DNA of 64,000 nt, from NCBI GenBank assembly GCA_963675655.1, contig OY776489.1, positions 1,426,001-1,490,000 on the forward strand, in the 5' to 3' direction. This document shows positions 39,560 to 48,113 of the stretch, in pieces (position 1 is the first letter of the stretch; every line of letters starts with the position of its first letter). Position numbers and translations under genes: made by a program. The stretch is from CAXXOK01 sp963675655. GTDB lineage: Bacteria > Bacillota > Clostridia > Christensenellales > Aristaeellaceae. A model generated the notes under the pieces. It was not told the origin of the DNA. It did no database searches and worked only from the letters and a program-made list of their open reading frames with translations.

Positions 39560-40594
39560 ATGTTGCAGCAGGTTATGACGGCTCCAGGCGAAATAATATT
39601 CCGGCAGGTTCCCATGCCCACCCTTTCGGAAAACGATGTGCTGGTGAAAATGATGCGCATTGGTGTGTGCGGCAGCGATATCCACGTAAACCACGGTAAA
39701 CACCCCTTTACCTCCTACCCGGTTACGCAGGGGCACGAGGTGAGCGGCCGCATCGAGGCGCTGGGCGCAAAGGTGCAGGGGCTTATGGTGGGGCAAAAGG
39801 TGACCATCGAGCCGCAGGTGTACTGTGGACAGTGTTACCCCTGCACCCACGGCAAATACAACCTTTGCGAATCCCTTAAAGTGATGGGCTTTCAAACCAC
39901 GGGCGCGGCCAGCGAATACTTTGCCGTAGACGCGGGCAAGATTACCCCGTTGCCGGAGGATATGAGCTACGATCAGGGCGCAATGATAGAGCCGCTGGCT
40001 GTTACCGTGCACGCTGTAAACCGTGCGGGGGACGTGCGCGGGCTGAAGGTGGCGGTGCTTGGTGCGGGGCCGATTGGCAACCTGCTGGCGCAAAGCGCCA
40101 AGGCGCTGGGCGCAAAACAGGTGCTGGTGACCGACATCAGCGATTACCGGCTTTCGCTTGCGGCGCAGTGCGGCGCGGACTACACCGTAAACACGCGCAA
40201 TCAACCGTTTCAGGAGGCGCTGGTCGCAAGCTTCGGGCCGGATAAGGCGGATGTGATTTTCGATTGCGCCGGGAACGATATAACCATGCAGCAGGCCATC
40301 CAGTCGGCGCGCAAGGGCAGCACGATCATCCTTGTGGCGGTGTTTGCGGGGCTTGCCAAGGTGGATTTGGCGGTGCTGAACGACCATGAGCTGGATTTGA
40401 ACACCAGCATGATGTACCGCCACGAGGATTACGTGGAGGCTATCCGGCTGGTAAACGAGGGCAAGGTGAAGCTGGAACCCTTGATGAGTAAGCACTTTCC
40501 GTTTGCCGCCTATGCGGATGCGTACCGCTATATTGATGAGAACCGCGAAACCACCATGAAGGTGCTGATCGACGTGGCAAACCCCGAAGCCTGA
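39560..40594 (+). CDS. zinc-dependent alcohol/polyol dehydrogenase
   Basis: 344 residues of the medium-chain dehydrogenase superfamily, in the sorbitol/threonine/idonate-type subgroup. Catalytic zinc ligands are Cys37 (GVCGSDIH), His59-Glu60 (GHE) and the later MIEPLAV glutamate; the structural zinc site is CGQCYPCTHGKYNLC (Cys89, 92, 95, 103). VLGAGPIGNLLAQSAKALGA is the NAD(P) Rossmann motif. ATG 39560 has AAGGAG upstream. Oxidation of a secondary alcohol in a sugar alcohol or sugar acid is likely. It precedes the allose locus but on the opposite strand, so a link to it is speculative. Confidence 0.85.
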   Translation: MLQQVMTAPGEIIFRQVPMPTLSENDVLVKMMRIGVCGSDIHVNHGKHPFTSYPVTQGHEVSGRIEALGAKVQGLMVGQKVTIEPQVYCGQCYPCTHGKYNLCESLKVMGFQTTGAASEYFAVDAGKITPLPEDMSYDQGAMIEPLAVTVHAVNRAGDVRGLKVAVLGAGPIGNLLAQSAKALGAKQVLVTDISDYRLSLAAQCGADYTVNTRNQPFQEALVASFGPDKADVIFDCAGNDITMQQAIQSARKGSTIILVAVFAGLAKVDLAVLNDHELDLNTSMMYRHEDYVEAIRLVNEGKVKLEPLMSKHFPFAAYADAYRYIDENRETTMKVLIDVANPEA

Positions 40595-40720
40595 TGCTTC
40601 CCGCCGGGAACGGAACCGCACGAGTGCGTTTTGCATGATGCGGCGCGCAGGGGAATCCAAGAACCGGCAGGAACATCGCTAAGGGGAAGCAGGCGGATAC
40701 TTACGGAAAGAAAGTACATA

Positions 40721-40758
40721 TAGCAAACAGCCGCGGTCATAACCGCGGCTGTTTGCTA
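40721..40758. terminator. 17-bp stem terminator after the dehydrogenase gene
   Basis: The arms 40721-40737 and 40742-40758 are perfectly complementary (outer bases TAGCAAACAG...) around a CATA loop and give U-containing tails in both directions. An intergenic repeat remnant (TTAAAAGTCTATTCTG) follows at once. Confidence 0.75.
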
Positions 40759-40869
40759 TTTAAAAGTCTATTCTGTATTACCCATCCTATAACCCGCCGT
40801 AATTTCCCGGGGGCTAAGCAGGAAGCGGCGAACGGCATCGCTTGCTGCACAGTTGGCGTCAAACAACCG

Positions 40870-40899
40870 ACCCCGCCGCACCTTGCGGTGCGGCGGGGT
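40870..40899 (-). terminator. probable terminator of the allose operon
   Basis: ACCCCGCCGCACC pairs perfectly with GGTGCGGCGGGGT around a TTGC loop, 46 bp downstream of rpiB on the minus strand. The T tract (GGTTGTTTG) is weak. Confidence 0.6.
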
Positions 40900-40944
40900 T
40901 GCAAAAGGAGGTATGGGGAATGTAAAGGTGGTTCGTTCACCTTA

Positions 40945-41397
40945 TCAGGGCTCAATATCCTCGCCGCGTTCCAGCGCCGCGATCTGGTCGATTCTGCGCT
41001 GGTGGCGACCGCCTTCAAAATCGGTCGTCAGCCAGATTTTCGCGATCATCTTGGCCAAATCCACACCGACGACCCGCGCGCCCATGGAGAGCATGTTGGT
41101 GTTGTTATGCTCGCGGCTGAGCTTGGCGGAATAGCAATCCGAGCAGACTACGCAGCGGATGCCGTGTACTTTATTGGCGGACAGCGAAATGCCGATGCCC
41201 GTGCCGCAGCAGATGATGCCGCGGTCGCACTCGCCGCTGGCGACGGCTTTGGCTGCGCGCGCCCCGTAAATGGGGTAATCGGTGCGCTCGGGGGTAAAAG
41301 TGCCGAAATCTTTATAGGGAAGCCCCATTTCGTCCAGCAGCTTTTTCAGCTCTTCTTTCAGGGGGATGGCGACATGGTCGCAAGCTAACGCTATCAT
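40945..41397 (-). CDS. rpiB: RpiB/AlsI-type sugar-phosphate isomerase
   Basis: 150 residues of the RpiB family. Active-site features are ACDHVAIPLK (Asp7-His8), GIICCGTGIGIS with the catalytic cysteine, and SREHNNTNMLSMGARVVG with the phosphate-binding region. RpiB interconverts ribose 5-phosphate and ribulose 5-phosphate, and in E. coli also D-allose 6-phosphate and D-allulose 6-phosphate. As last gene of an alsBACEK-like operon it most likely serves as the allose-6-phosphate isomerase. The start has AAAGGAG upstream. Confidence 0.9.
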   Translation of the reverse strand: MIALACDHVAIPLKEELKKLLDEMGLPYKDFGTFTPERTDYPIYGARAAKAVASGECDRGIICCGTGIGISLSANKVHGIRCVVCSDCYSAKLSREHNNTNMLSMGARVVGVDLAKMIAKIWLTTDFEGGRHQRRIDQIAALERGEDIEP

Positions 41398-41415
41398 TGT
41401 GAATATCTCCTTTGT

Positions 41416-42303
41416 TTACATGCTTTTCAAGGCGCGTATCCCCGCGCCGATTACGCCGTTTTCCTGCTTCTCGGTGGAATAGCAGATGCGCAGCCCCTTT
41501 TCGGGGTAGGGCTTGCGGGCGTGGAAGCGGATGGCGTTTTCCAGCCGCTCCTTGGGGAAGCCCTCCATTTGGATAACGCCGCCCCCCAGAATCACTACAT
41601 CCGGGTCGAGTATGTTCACCTCGGTGGAAATGGGCAGCGATAAATCGTTAATAAAGGTAACGACCGGCTCGTCGTCGGCGTGGTTTTGAAAAATCTCGTA
41701 GATCGTCTCATTGGGATACAGCTTCGCCTGCATTTCGTGCAGGGCTTTGCCGGAGGCGATCACCTCTACACAGCCGACATTGCCGCAGGGGCATTGGCTA
41801 TCCACCCCGCGCATGGGGATGTGGCCCAGCTCCGCTGCTACGCCGTTTTTACCGATTAAAATTTCGCCGTGTATGGCGACTACGTTGCCAAGGCCGGTGC
41901 CGATGTAGCAGCCGATCATAATATCGCCGGTCAGCTTATGGGCGTAGCAATCGTATAAAAACAGCAGGTTTACATCGCGGTCGATAAATACCGGCAGCTT
42001 TAACGCGTTTTCCAGATAATCCACCATGTCCATGTTATCAAAGCCATCCAGATTAGGGGTGGAAAGCAGCTTTTTGCGGGTTTTATCCAGCGTGGAGGGA
42101 AACCCGATGGAAAGGGCGTCCGGCGTGCGTCCGGTGGTGCGCAGAATATCGCGGATATAGTTTTCCAGTTTAGCCGGGGCGTTTTCGCCCCGGATGCGCC
42201 CGCTGGAGGTAATGGTGAAATCCGTCAGCCGGTACTGCTCATCCACAAAGCCGCTGCGCAGGTTGGTGCCGCCGATGTCCATGCCTAAAATGCTCTTGCC
42301 CAT
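41416..42303 (-). CDS. alsK: ROK-family sugar kinase, AlsK-like (allokinase)
   Basis: 295 residues from the third-codon ATG at 42303, because AAGGAG abuts the first ATG. The N-terminal GMDIGGTNLRSG binds ATP phosphates, FIDRDVN carries the catalytic aspartate, and GHIPMRGVDSQCPCGNVGCVE is the ROK zinc site (C-x-C-x4-C after the conserved histidine). ROK kinases phosphorylate hexoses on C6. Between an allulose-6-phosphate epimerase and RpiB, D-allose is the most likely substrate. A close paralogue lies divergently upstream of the operon (47092-48009). Confidence 0.85.
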   Translation of the reverse strand: MGKSILGMDIGGTNLRSGFVDEQYRLTDFTITSSGRIRGENAPAKLENYIRDILRTTGRTPDALSIGFPSTLDKTRKKLLSTPNLDGFDNMDMVDYLENALKLPVFIDRDVNLLFLYDCYAHKLTGDIMIGCYIGTGLGNVVAIHGEILIGKNGVAAELGHIPMRGVDSQCPCGNVGCVEVIASGKALHEMQAKLYPNETIYEIFQNHADDEPVVTFINDLSLPISTEVNILDPDVVILGGGVIQMEGFPKERLENAIRFHARKPYPEKGLRICYSTEKQENGVIGAGIRALKSM

Positions 42304-42316
42304 GGAATGCATCTCC

Positions 42317-42988
42317 TTACACGGACGTTGCTTTTGTATAAGCGTCCAGCATCATATCGTACGCCGTATCCAAATCTTCATGCAGGGTAAATAGGCCGGA
42401 GGAACCCATGATCAGGATTTCGGCGCCTGCGTCGGTCAGGCGTTTGTAGGTGCGTGTGTTGCAGCTGCCGTCGATTTGAATTTCGTAGGTGTAGCCGTTT
42501 TTAGCTTTCAGCTCGGCGGCCTCTTCAATTTTGCGTAGCATCGGCTCGATAAAGGGCTGGCCAGCAAAACCAACGTCCACCGTCATAATGGTGAGGATGT
42601 CGACATACGCAATGTAGTGGCGGATGGTATCAAGCGGCGTGGCGGGATTGAGCACCACACCCTTTTTGCAGCCCAGAGACTCAATCAGGTTCATGGTGCG
42701 GAACGCATCCACATTGATGGTTTCTGCGTGCGGGCTCAGGATTTTCGCGCCGGCCTGCGCGCAAACCTCCAGCCAGTCGGAGGGCTGGGTGGTCATAAAA
42801 TGCACATCCATCGGCAAGGTGGTCACACGGGCAAAGGTGCGTATCAAATCCGGGGACAGGGTGATGTTTTTACAGTAATGCCCGTCCATCAGGTCTACAT
42901 GCAGCATGTCCGTGCGCCGGTTGAGCACTTTCAGCTGCTCTTCCAGTTTCAAAAAATCCATGCACATCAGCGATGGCGCAAATTTCAT
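42317..42988 (-). CDS. alsE: D-allulose-6-phosphate 3-epimerase
   Basis: 223 residues with the TIM-barrel ribulose-phosphate 3-epimerase fold: FAPSLMCMDFLKLEEQL at the N-terminus, LHVDLMDGHYCKNITLSPDLI with metal-binding His/Asp, and MTVDVGFAGQPFIEPMLRKI. The methionine-rich start (SLMCMD) and the changed phosphate loop (MGSSGLF instead of GSAIF) are as in AlsE rather than Rpe. It converts D-allulose 6-phosphate to fructose 6-phosphate, the entry to glycolysis. It lies 13 bases upstream of the kinase gene. Confidence 0.87.
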   Translation of the reverse strand: MKFAPSLMCMDFLKLEEQLKVLNRRTDMLHVDLMDGHYCKNITLSPDLIRTFARVTTLPMDVHFMTTQPSDWLEVCAQAGAKILSPHAETINVDAFRTMNLIESLGCKKGVVLNPATPLDTIRHYIAYVDILTIMTVDVGFAGQPFIEPMLRKIEEAAELKAKNGYTYEIQIDGSCNTRTYKRLTDAGAEILIMGSSGLFTLHEDLDTAYDMMLDAYTKATSV

Positions 42989-43056
42989 AAAGAGTCACTC
43001 GCTTCCTTTGATCATTCCATAATGTATGGGGCGTGCCCGGCGCGGCGGGCGGGGGA

Positions 43057-44040
43057 TTACCGTTTTTTGCTGCTCGCGCCGAAGAAACGGTCCAGTGTAA
43101 CGGCGATGATGATCAGCGCGCCCATACCGATTTGTTGATAGTAGCTGGACAGGCCCACCATGTTGATGCCGTTGTTGATGATGCCGATAATCAAACCGCC
43201 CAGCACTACCTTGGGGATCATGCCGATGCCGCCGAAGAAGCTGGTGCCGCCGATGATGGCCGAGGCGATGGCGTAGGTTTCGTAGCCCGTGCCCGCGGCG
43301 GGTTCGGCCGAGGCCAGACGGGAAATGTTGACCATGCCCGCAAGACCCGCGCAAATGCCGGAGATGATGAAGGCCAGCATTGTGTGGCGCTTCACGTTAA
43401 TGCCCGCAAACCAGGCGGATTGCTTGTTGCCGCCGATGGCGTACAGGTTTCGCCCCGCTTTGGTTTTGGTGGTAAAAAAGGTGAGCAGCGCGGCCATGAA
43501 AAGGGCAATCAGGATCGGAATGGGTATGCCCACGATGCGTGTGCCGAAGGTGCGGGCAAACGCGGTGGCAGCGACCGGGCGGCTGTTGGCGATAATTACC
43601 GTAAGGCCGCGGAAAATGGCCTGCGTGCCTAGCGTGATAATAAAAGGATGCAGGTTGGTCAGGTTGATCAGGCCGCCGTTGATGATGCCCAGCAGCGCGC
43701 CCATGCCGATGATGCCGACCAGCACGACCAGCCAGGTGTTCCAGCCCATTTCCAGCAGGCGGCCGCTTACCACGCCCGTCAGCGCCATGGTGGAGCCGAC
43801 GCTCAGGTCGATGCCAGCCAGTAAAATGGCGAAGAACTCACCGCAGGCCAGCAAAATGGTAATGGAGCTTTGCTCCACAATCTTGAGCATGTTCTTTGCC
43901 GACATAAACGCCTGCGGCTGTAAAATGCTGAATACGATAACCATAAGAACCATGATGGCAACTGTGGAATAGCTGGACCAGTAATCGCTGAAAGATTTCT
44001 TTTTGGTGTTTTCATCACGCAGTATCACTTTATCGCTCAT
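43057..44040 (-). CDS. alsC: ribose/allose-type ABC transporter permease
   Basis: 327 residues with about ten hydrophobic segments, of the CUT2 (RbsC/AlsC) permease family: ILLACGEFFAILLAGIDLSVGSTMALTG and the late YAIASAIIGGTSFFGGIGMIP are hallmark segments. It would form a homodimeric pore driven by the double ABC protein encoded just upstream. The gap to the ATPase gene is 19 bp. Substrate is assigned as allose from the operon content. Confidence 0.88.
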   Translation of the reverse strand: MSDKVILRDENTKKKSFSDYWSSYSTVAIMVLMVIVFSILQPQAFMSAKNMLKIVEQSSITILLACGEFFAILLAGIDLSVGSTMALTGVVSGRLLEMGWNTWLVVLVGIIGMGALLGIINGGLINLTNLHPFIITLGTQAIFRGLTVIIANSRPVAATAFARTFGTRIVGIPIPILIALFMAALLTFFTTKTKAGRNLYAIGGNKQSAWFAGINVKRHTMLAFIISGICAGLAGMVNISRLASAEPAAGTGYETYAIASAIIGGTSFFGGIGMIPKVVLGGLIIGIINNGINMVGLSSYYQQIGMGALIIIAVTLDRFFGASSKKR

Positions 44041-44059
44041 GGATGCTTCCTCCTGTTAT

Positions 44060-45598
44060 TTACGCGGTGGTTCGGGCTTGGTCCACCGTTGCGGAATAGA
44101 CCAGCTTTTCTTCGGTTGCCTCGTCTATGGTATATTCGCCGTTAATGTGCCCATCGTAGTACACCAGTATGCGGTCGCATACGGAAAGCAGCTCCGGCAT
44201 TTCACTGCTGACAACCATGACGCCTACGCCCTGCTCGCACAGGCGGCGCATCAGCTTGTAGATTTCGCTTTTAGTGCCAACGTCAATGCCCTTGGTGGGC
44301 TCGTCAAAGATGATTACTTTACTGCCCGCGGCCATCCATTTGCCCAGAATAACCTTTTGCTGGTTGCCGCCGGACAGCTCGGAAATGGATTGCTCCACCG
44401 AGGCGCATTTAATCTGCATGGCCTTGATCTGCTCGTCGCAGATTTGCTTTTCCTGCTTGCTGTTCAGCAGACCGTACAAGCCGCCCCATTTGCCATCCTT
44501 AAGCTGTTTGGCAATGGCAAGGTTACGCTTGATGCTGAAATTGTGGAAAAATCCGGTTTCGCGGCGGTTTTCCGTTACCAGTGCGATACCGTTTTTCAGC
44601 GCGTCATAGGTGTTGTGAATGTGCAAACGCTCGCCGTTTAGCCACACTTCGCCGTGGCTTACGGGCACCGCGCCGTAAATGGCTTCCATGGTTTCGGTAC
44701 GCCCGCTGGCGACCAGCCCCGAAAAACCAAGTATCTCGCCCTTGTGCAGCTGAAAGTTGATATCCTTCACATAGCCGTCTTTCCGGGTGAGGTTTTTCAC
44801 TTCCAGTATCACTTCGCCCGCGGTAGCGTGCTCGTGGCTGGTAGAATGATATTTGTTTTGCAGCTCGCGGCCGACCATCATGGTAACCAGATCGTCGATG
44901 GTGACATCCTTTACGTTATGGGTGCCGACGTATGTGCCGTCCTTAAGCACCGTTACGCGATCGCCGATTTCCTTAATCTCTTTAAGCTTGTGGGAAATGT
45001 AAATGATGCCTTTGCCCGCCTTTTTCAGGCGGCGGATAATGGTGAACAGCTGGTTAATCTCTTCCTCGGTCAGGGAGGAGGTCGGCTCGTCCATAATAAT
45101 GACTTCGCTGTTAAAGGCAACGGCTTTGGCGATTTCCACCATCTGCTTTTCACTGATGCGCAGGGTATCCACCTGCGTGCGCGGCTTGCAGTGCAGGCCG
45201 ATCGCGTCCAGCAGTACGGAGGTTTCCTTCATCATGGTGTTTTTATCCACCATGGTAACGCCAAAGTGTGTTTTTTCTTTCAGCCGTCCCAAAAAAATGT
45301 TTTCCTGTACGCTTAGTTCGTTGATGACTGAAAGCTCCTGATAAATTATGCTGATGCCCAGCTGCTGGGAAATTTTTGGCGTGAGGGAGGAAAAGGTTTG
45401 TCCGTTTACGACAATTTCACCTTCCGTAGGCTCGTACGCGCCGGAGAGAATCTTCATCAGGGTACTTTTGCCTGCGCCATTCTCGCCCAGCAGCACATGT
45501 ACTTCGCCGGGGTTGAGGGTAAAACTGACGTCCCGCAGAGCGGTTACGCCCGGGAATTTCTTGGTAATGCCCCGCATTTCCACTAAATGTTCATCCAT
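44060..45598 (-). CDS. alsA: ribose/allose-type ABC transporter ATPase (double domain)
   Basis: 512 residues with two ABC domains. The first has an intact Walker A (GENGAGKSTLMK), and signature/Walker B region (RISEKQMVEIAKAV, VIIMDEPTSSL); the second has the degenerate phosphate loop usual for the family (FSGLVASGRTETMEAI) and an intact LSGGNQQKVILGKW with IIFDEPTKGIDVG. This is typical of RbsA/AlsA/MglA (CUT2) ATPases. It lies between the permease gene and a hairpin-rich 207-bp spacer after alsB. Confidence 0.9.
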   Translation of the reverse strand: MDEHLVEMRGITKKFPGVTALRDVSFTLNPGEVHVLLGENGAGKSTLMKILSGAYEPTEGEIVVNGQTFSSLTPKISQQLGISIIYQELSVINELSVQENIFLGRLKEKTHFGVTMVDKNTMMKETSVLLDAIGLHCKPRTQVDTLRISEKQMVEIAKAVAFNSEVIIMDEPTSSLTEEEINQLFTIIRRLKKAGKGIIYISHKLKEIKEIGDRVTVLKDGTYVGTHNVKDVTIDDLVTMMVGRELQNKYHSTSHEHATAGEVILEVKNLTRKDGYVKDINFQLHKGEILGFSGLVASGRTETMEAIYGAVPVSHGEVWLNGERLHIHNTYDALKNGIALVTENRRETGFFHNFSIKRNLAIAKQLKDGKWGGLYGLLNSKQEKQICDEQIKAMQIKCASVEQSISELSGGNQQKVILGKWMAAGSKVIIFDEPTKGIDVGTKSEIYKLMRRLCEQGVGVMVVSSEMPELLSVCDRILVYYDGHINGEYTIDEATEEKLVYSATVDQARTTA

Positions 45599-45693
45599 TG
45601 CTTGCCACCTGCCTTTGGTTACGTCCAGTTTTTAGCGTTCCGCTGAACGATTCGGAAACCGTATGCTTACAAACGGTTGATGTTGCATCCGCC

Positions 45694-45725
45694 GTGTACA
45701 GCGTCGCTTAAGCGGGGCTGTACAC
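45694..45725. repeat. inverted repeat in the alsB-alsA spacer
   Basis: GTGTACAGC (45694-45702) and GCTGTACAC (45717-45725) form a 9-bp stem; the loop contains the palindrome CGCTTAAGCG (45704-45713). It may be an mRNA stabilising or processing structure. Confidence 0.55.
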
Positions 45726-45750
45726 GAAAGACGAAACCGCCGGTTGCCGT

Positions 45751-45794
45751 AAAGAAAGCGCTGCCGCACCGGGCCAGGGGTCCGGCGCGGCAGC
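45751..45794 (-). terminator. partial terminator after alsB
   Basis: On the minus strand GCTGCCGC pairs with GCGGCAGC (45794-45760), with CCGG/CCGG extending the stem, followed by GCTTTCTTT. It should raise binding-protein expression relative to the rest of the operon. Confidence 0.7.
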
Positions 45795-45805
45795 AAGGAG
45801 TGATT

Positions 45806-46753
45806 TTATTCCATCGTGTCCAGGGTGATCAACTGGGCGGGTACGTACTCAACGGGCACATCCGCTTCCAGGTCGATCGCGGCGCCATCGTTGATGTAGC
45901 CAACCAGCAGTTCCAGCGCACGGGCGCCGATGCCGGCGGGATCCTGCGCAACGGTGCCGGTCAGTTCGCCCGCGGCCACAGAAGCGATCGCGTCGTCGTT
46001 ACCGTCGGTGCCGTACACCATAATGTCTGCGTCGGCCGCTTTTACAGCTTCCAGAGCGCCCATAGCCATGGTGTCGTTGCAGCAGTAGATGGCTTTCAGT
46101 TCGGGATGCTTGGTGATGTAGTTGGTGGCTACGTCATACGCCTTGGTACGATCCCAATCGGCGGGCTGGCTTTCCACCAGAGTGATGTTCTCCTGTGCGT
46201 CAAAGGCTTCCTGTGCGCCGTTGCGGCGATCCAAACCGGAAGCGTTGCCGGCTTTGCCTTCGATAATGGCGACTTCGCCGCCCTCGGGCAGACGAGCGCA
46301 GATGTCTTCGCCAGCCAGACGGCCAACGGCTACGTTGTTGGTGGTGGTGAAGCCCATTACGTTACCGCCCAAAGCTTTGAGGGCGTCGATGTCAACTTTT
46401 TCGTCGATATTGACAACGTAAATGCCTTCCTGCATCGCCTGTGCGATCATGTTGTTCAGGTTGGTCGGGCTCAGGGGCGCAACGCCGATGGCTTTGTAGC
46501 CCTTGCTGACGGCGTTTTCCAGAATGGTCAGCTGCCCTTCCACATCGTCCTCGCTTTGCGCGGCGAAAATATCAACCGTTACGCCCAGCTCGGCGGCTTT
46601 GGCTTCGATGCCGGTCTTCATGGTCTCCCAGAACGGATTACCAAGGGTTTTGAGGATAATGGCGATTTCCGCGTCGCTGGACTCGGCAGAGGCAAAGCTG
46701 ACCAGTCCCAGGCAAAGCGTGAGGGCGAGCACCAGAGAGATAATCTTTTTCAT
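45806..46753 (-). CDS. alsB: allose/ribose-type sugar-binding protein
   Basis: 315 residues. The signal peptide MKKIISLVLALTLCLGLVSF ends with an ASA-type cleavage site; the only cysteine is inside the hydrophobic core and does not form a lipobox. The mature protein is a type-I periplasmic-binding fold (EIAIILKTLGNPFWETMKTG, GVAPLSPTNLNNMIAQA, GNDDAIASVAAGELTGTVAQ) of the RbsB/AlsB class. First gene of the allose operon, with AAGGAGG before its ATG. A 7-bp inverted repeat and an upstream 46-bp element shared with the regulator gene mark its control region. Confidence 0.88.
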   Translation of the reverse strand: MKKIISLVLALTLCLGLVSFASAESSDAEIAIILKTLGNPFWETMKTGIEAKAAELGVTVDIFAAQSEDDVEGQLTILENAVSKGYKAIGVAPLSPTNLNNMIAQAMQEGIYVVNIDEKVDIDALKALGGNVMGFTTTNNVAVGRLAGEDICARLPEGGEVAIIEGKAGNASGLDRRNGAQEAFDAQENITLVESQPADWDRTKAYDVATNYITKHPELKAIYCCNDTMAMGALEAVKAADADIMVYGTDGNDDAIASVAAGELTGTVAQDPAGIGARALELLVGYINDGAAIDLEADVPVEYVPAQLITLDTME

Positions 46754-46774
46754 GGGGATCCTCCTTTTTCATAT

Positions 46775-46793
46775 TCACACCTACCCGGTGTGA
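46775..46793 (-). promoter_or_regulatory. inverted repeat in the alsB 5' leader
   Basis: TCACACC (46775-46781) and GGTGTGA (46787-46793) with a 5-nt loop, 21 bases before the alsB start codon. It may be an operator or an mRNA hairpin. Confidence 0.5.
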
Positions 46794-46881
46794 TTGGTTC
46801 TGTTGGAGCGCGTTTGCGGGGATATTGACAGATCATGGAAAATCCGGCAAGATATCCACCACATCGGCAGCTTGTGTACTC

Positions 46882-46909
46882 ATTATATTTTTTCACGCGC
46901 CGTACGCAA
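46882..46909 (-). promoter_or_regulatory. promoter of the allose operon
   Basis: On the minus strand TTGCGT (46909-46904), 16-bp spacer, TATAAT (46887-46882). The weak -35 fits an activator-dependent promoter; the shared 46-bp element lies 16 bp upstream. Confidence 0.65.
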
Positions 46910-46925
46910 CGAAAAAAAACCAGAA

Positions 46926-46971
46926 TCGTGGATTACACCCCCATAAGTGATGAAATGCCCCCTTTTTTCAG
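46926..46971 (-). promoter_or_regulatory. putative operator for the AraC-type regulator, copy 1
   Basis: This 46-bp stretch matches 49706-49751 at 30 of 46 positions without gaps, in three blocks: TCGTGGATT at one end, AGTG in the middle and CCCCCTT near the other end. It lies 16 bp upstream of the alsB -35. The paired C-rich blocks, about 20 bp apart, suit the two helix-turn-helix units of AraC-type proteins binding adjacent turns. Binding by the 48849-49559 regulator is inferred. Confidence 0.6.
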
Positions 46972-47001
46972 ACAAAATGCCGGTAAAAATTGGTAAACAA
47001 A

Positions 47002-47030
47002 TTGCCTGCCGGTCGTTTCTTTGCTATACT
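47002..47030 (+). promoter_or_regulatory. promoter of the divergent ROK kinase gene
   Basis: TTGCCT at 47002-47007, a 17-bp spacer and TATACT at 47025-47030, with the start codon about 60 bases on. Confidence 0.6.
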
Positions 47031-47091
47031 TTGTCCAGAAAGCTTTTTGCGCTTAGCGGGGAGCGATACAGCAAGGGAGACGGGGGATTTC

Positions 47092-48009
47092 ATGCGCGGT
47101 GCTGTGCTGGGAATCGACCTTGGGGAAACGAAAATTAAATTCGGTATGGTGAATGAGGATTGTTTGCTGAGCGCCTATGAAACGGTGCCAATTTCGCAGA
47201 TTGCCGATACGGGCGACGGTTCGCTCTATAAGCTGGAGGCGTTGATACGCGCGTATCTGGAAAAGAACCATCTGGTGCCCGCTGCGCTGTCCATCGGCTT
47301 TCCCTCCACGCTGAACCGCTCGCGCAGGCGACTGCAATCCACCCCCAACCTGCCAGGCTTTACCAATACCGATATCGTCAGTTTGTTGGAGCGCGATTTG
47401 CACCTGTGCCCGGTGTATATCGACCGCGATTCCGTAATGCTGTATTACTATGACCGTTTTAATTACCAGCTGCCGGTGGACTCCATCATCATCGGGTGCT
47501 ATGTGGGCACCGGGTTTGGCAGCGTTATCTCCATCTACGGCAAGGTGCTTTACGGGCACAACGGCTCGGCGGCGGAGCTGGGGCATATTCCCATTTTGGG
47601 CAAGGATCACGCTTGCGTATGCGGCAATACCGGCTGCATCGAAATGCTGGCGTCCGGTCACCGCTTGCAGGAAATATCGCAAAAATGGTACGGCGAGCCG
47701 GATCACCAGAAGATTTTTCTGGAGCATTCAAACGACCCGGAGATTACCGCGCTGATCGATGCGATTGCCGTGGCGGTCGCCACGGAGCTGAACATTATCG
47801 ACCCGGAATTTTTAATACTGGGCGGACGGGTGATTCAAATGGAGGGGTTCCCGCGTGCGCTGCTGAAAAAGCAGGTGCTCTACCACACCCGCAAGCCCTA
47901 CCCGGCGGCGAACCTGAAAATTATCTTTTCGGAAAAGCGCAGCGAAAACGGCGTGAAGGGCGCGGGGCTGTACGGCTTTGCCCGGCTGAAAGAGGATGGG
48001 CGGCTGTAA
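47092..48009 (+). CDS. second ROK-family kinase, paralogue of AlsK
   Basis: 305 residues from the ATG at 47092; the open frame extends 34 codons upstream across the promoter. The protein follows AlsK along its length: VLGIDLGETKIKFG, SIGFPSTLNRSRRRLQSTPNLPGF, YIDRDSVMLYYYD with the catalytic aspartate, and the zinc site GHIPILGKDHACVCGNTGCIE. The N-terminal phosphate loop reads DLGETK rather than DIGGTN, so ATP binding may differ. It has no DNA-binding domain, so it is a kinase or kinase-like protein and not a ROK repressor. Divergent from alsB and probably co-regulated; a second hexose substrate is possible. Confidence 0.82.
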   Translation: MRGAVLGIDLGETKIKFGMVNEDCLLSAYETVPISQIADTGDGSLYKLEALIRAYLEKNHLVPAALSIGFPSTLNRSRRRLQSTPNLPGFTNTDIVSLLERDLHLCPVYIDRDSVMLYYYDRFNYQLPVDSIIIGCYVGTGFGSVISIYGKVLYGHNGSAAELGHIPILGKDHACVCGNTGCIEMLASGHRLQEISQKWYGEPDHQKIFLEHSNDPEITALIDAIAVAVATELNIIDPEFLILGGRVIQMEGFPRALLKKQVLYHTRKPYPAANLKIIFSEKRSENGVKGAGLYGFARLKEDGRL

Positions 48010-48113
48010 CGGCTGCCGGGGAATGAACAGGTGTGTGCCGTCCCTGTGGGAACCTACCCTTGCTGCAAGGGGCGGAAAACACCGCCATCGACGCATAAAA
48101 GATGAGGAATAGA

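Noticed and set aside
45677..46828. A 383-codon plus-strand frame opposite alsB
   Set aside because: It is antisense to a complete binding-protein gene and arises from codon bias.
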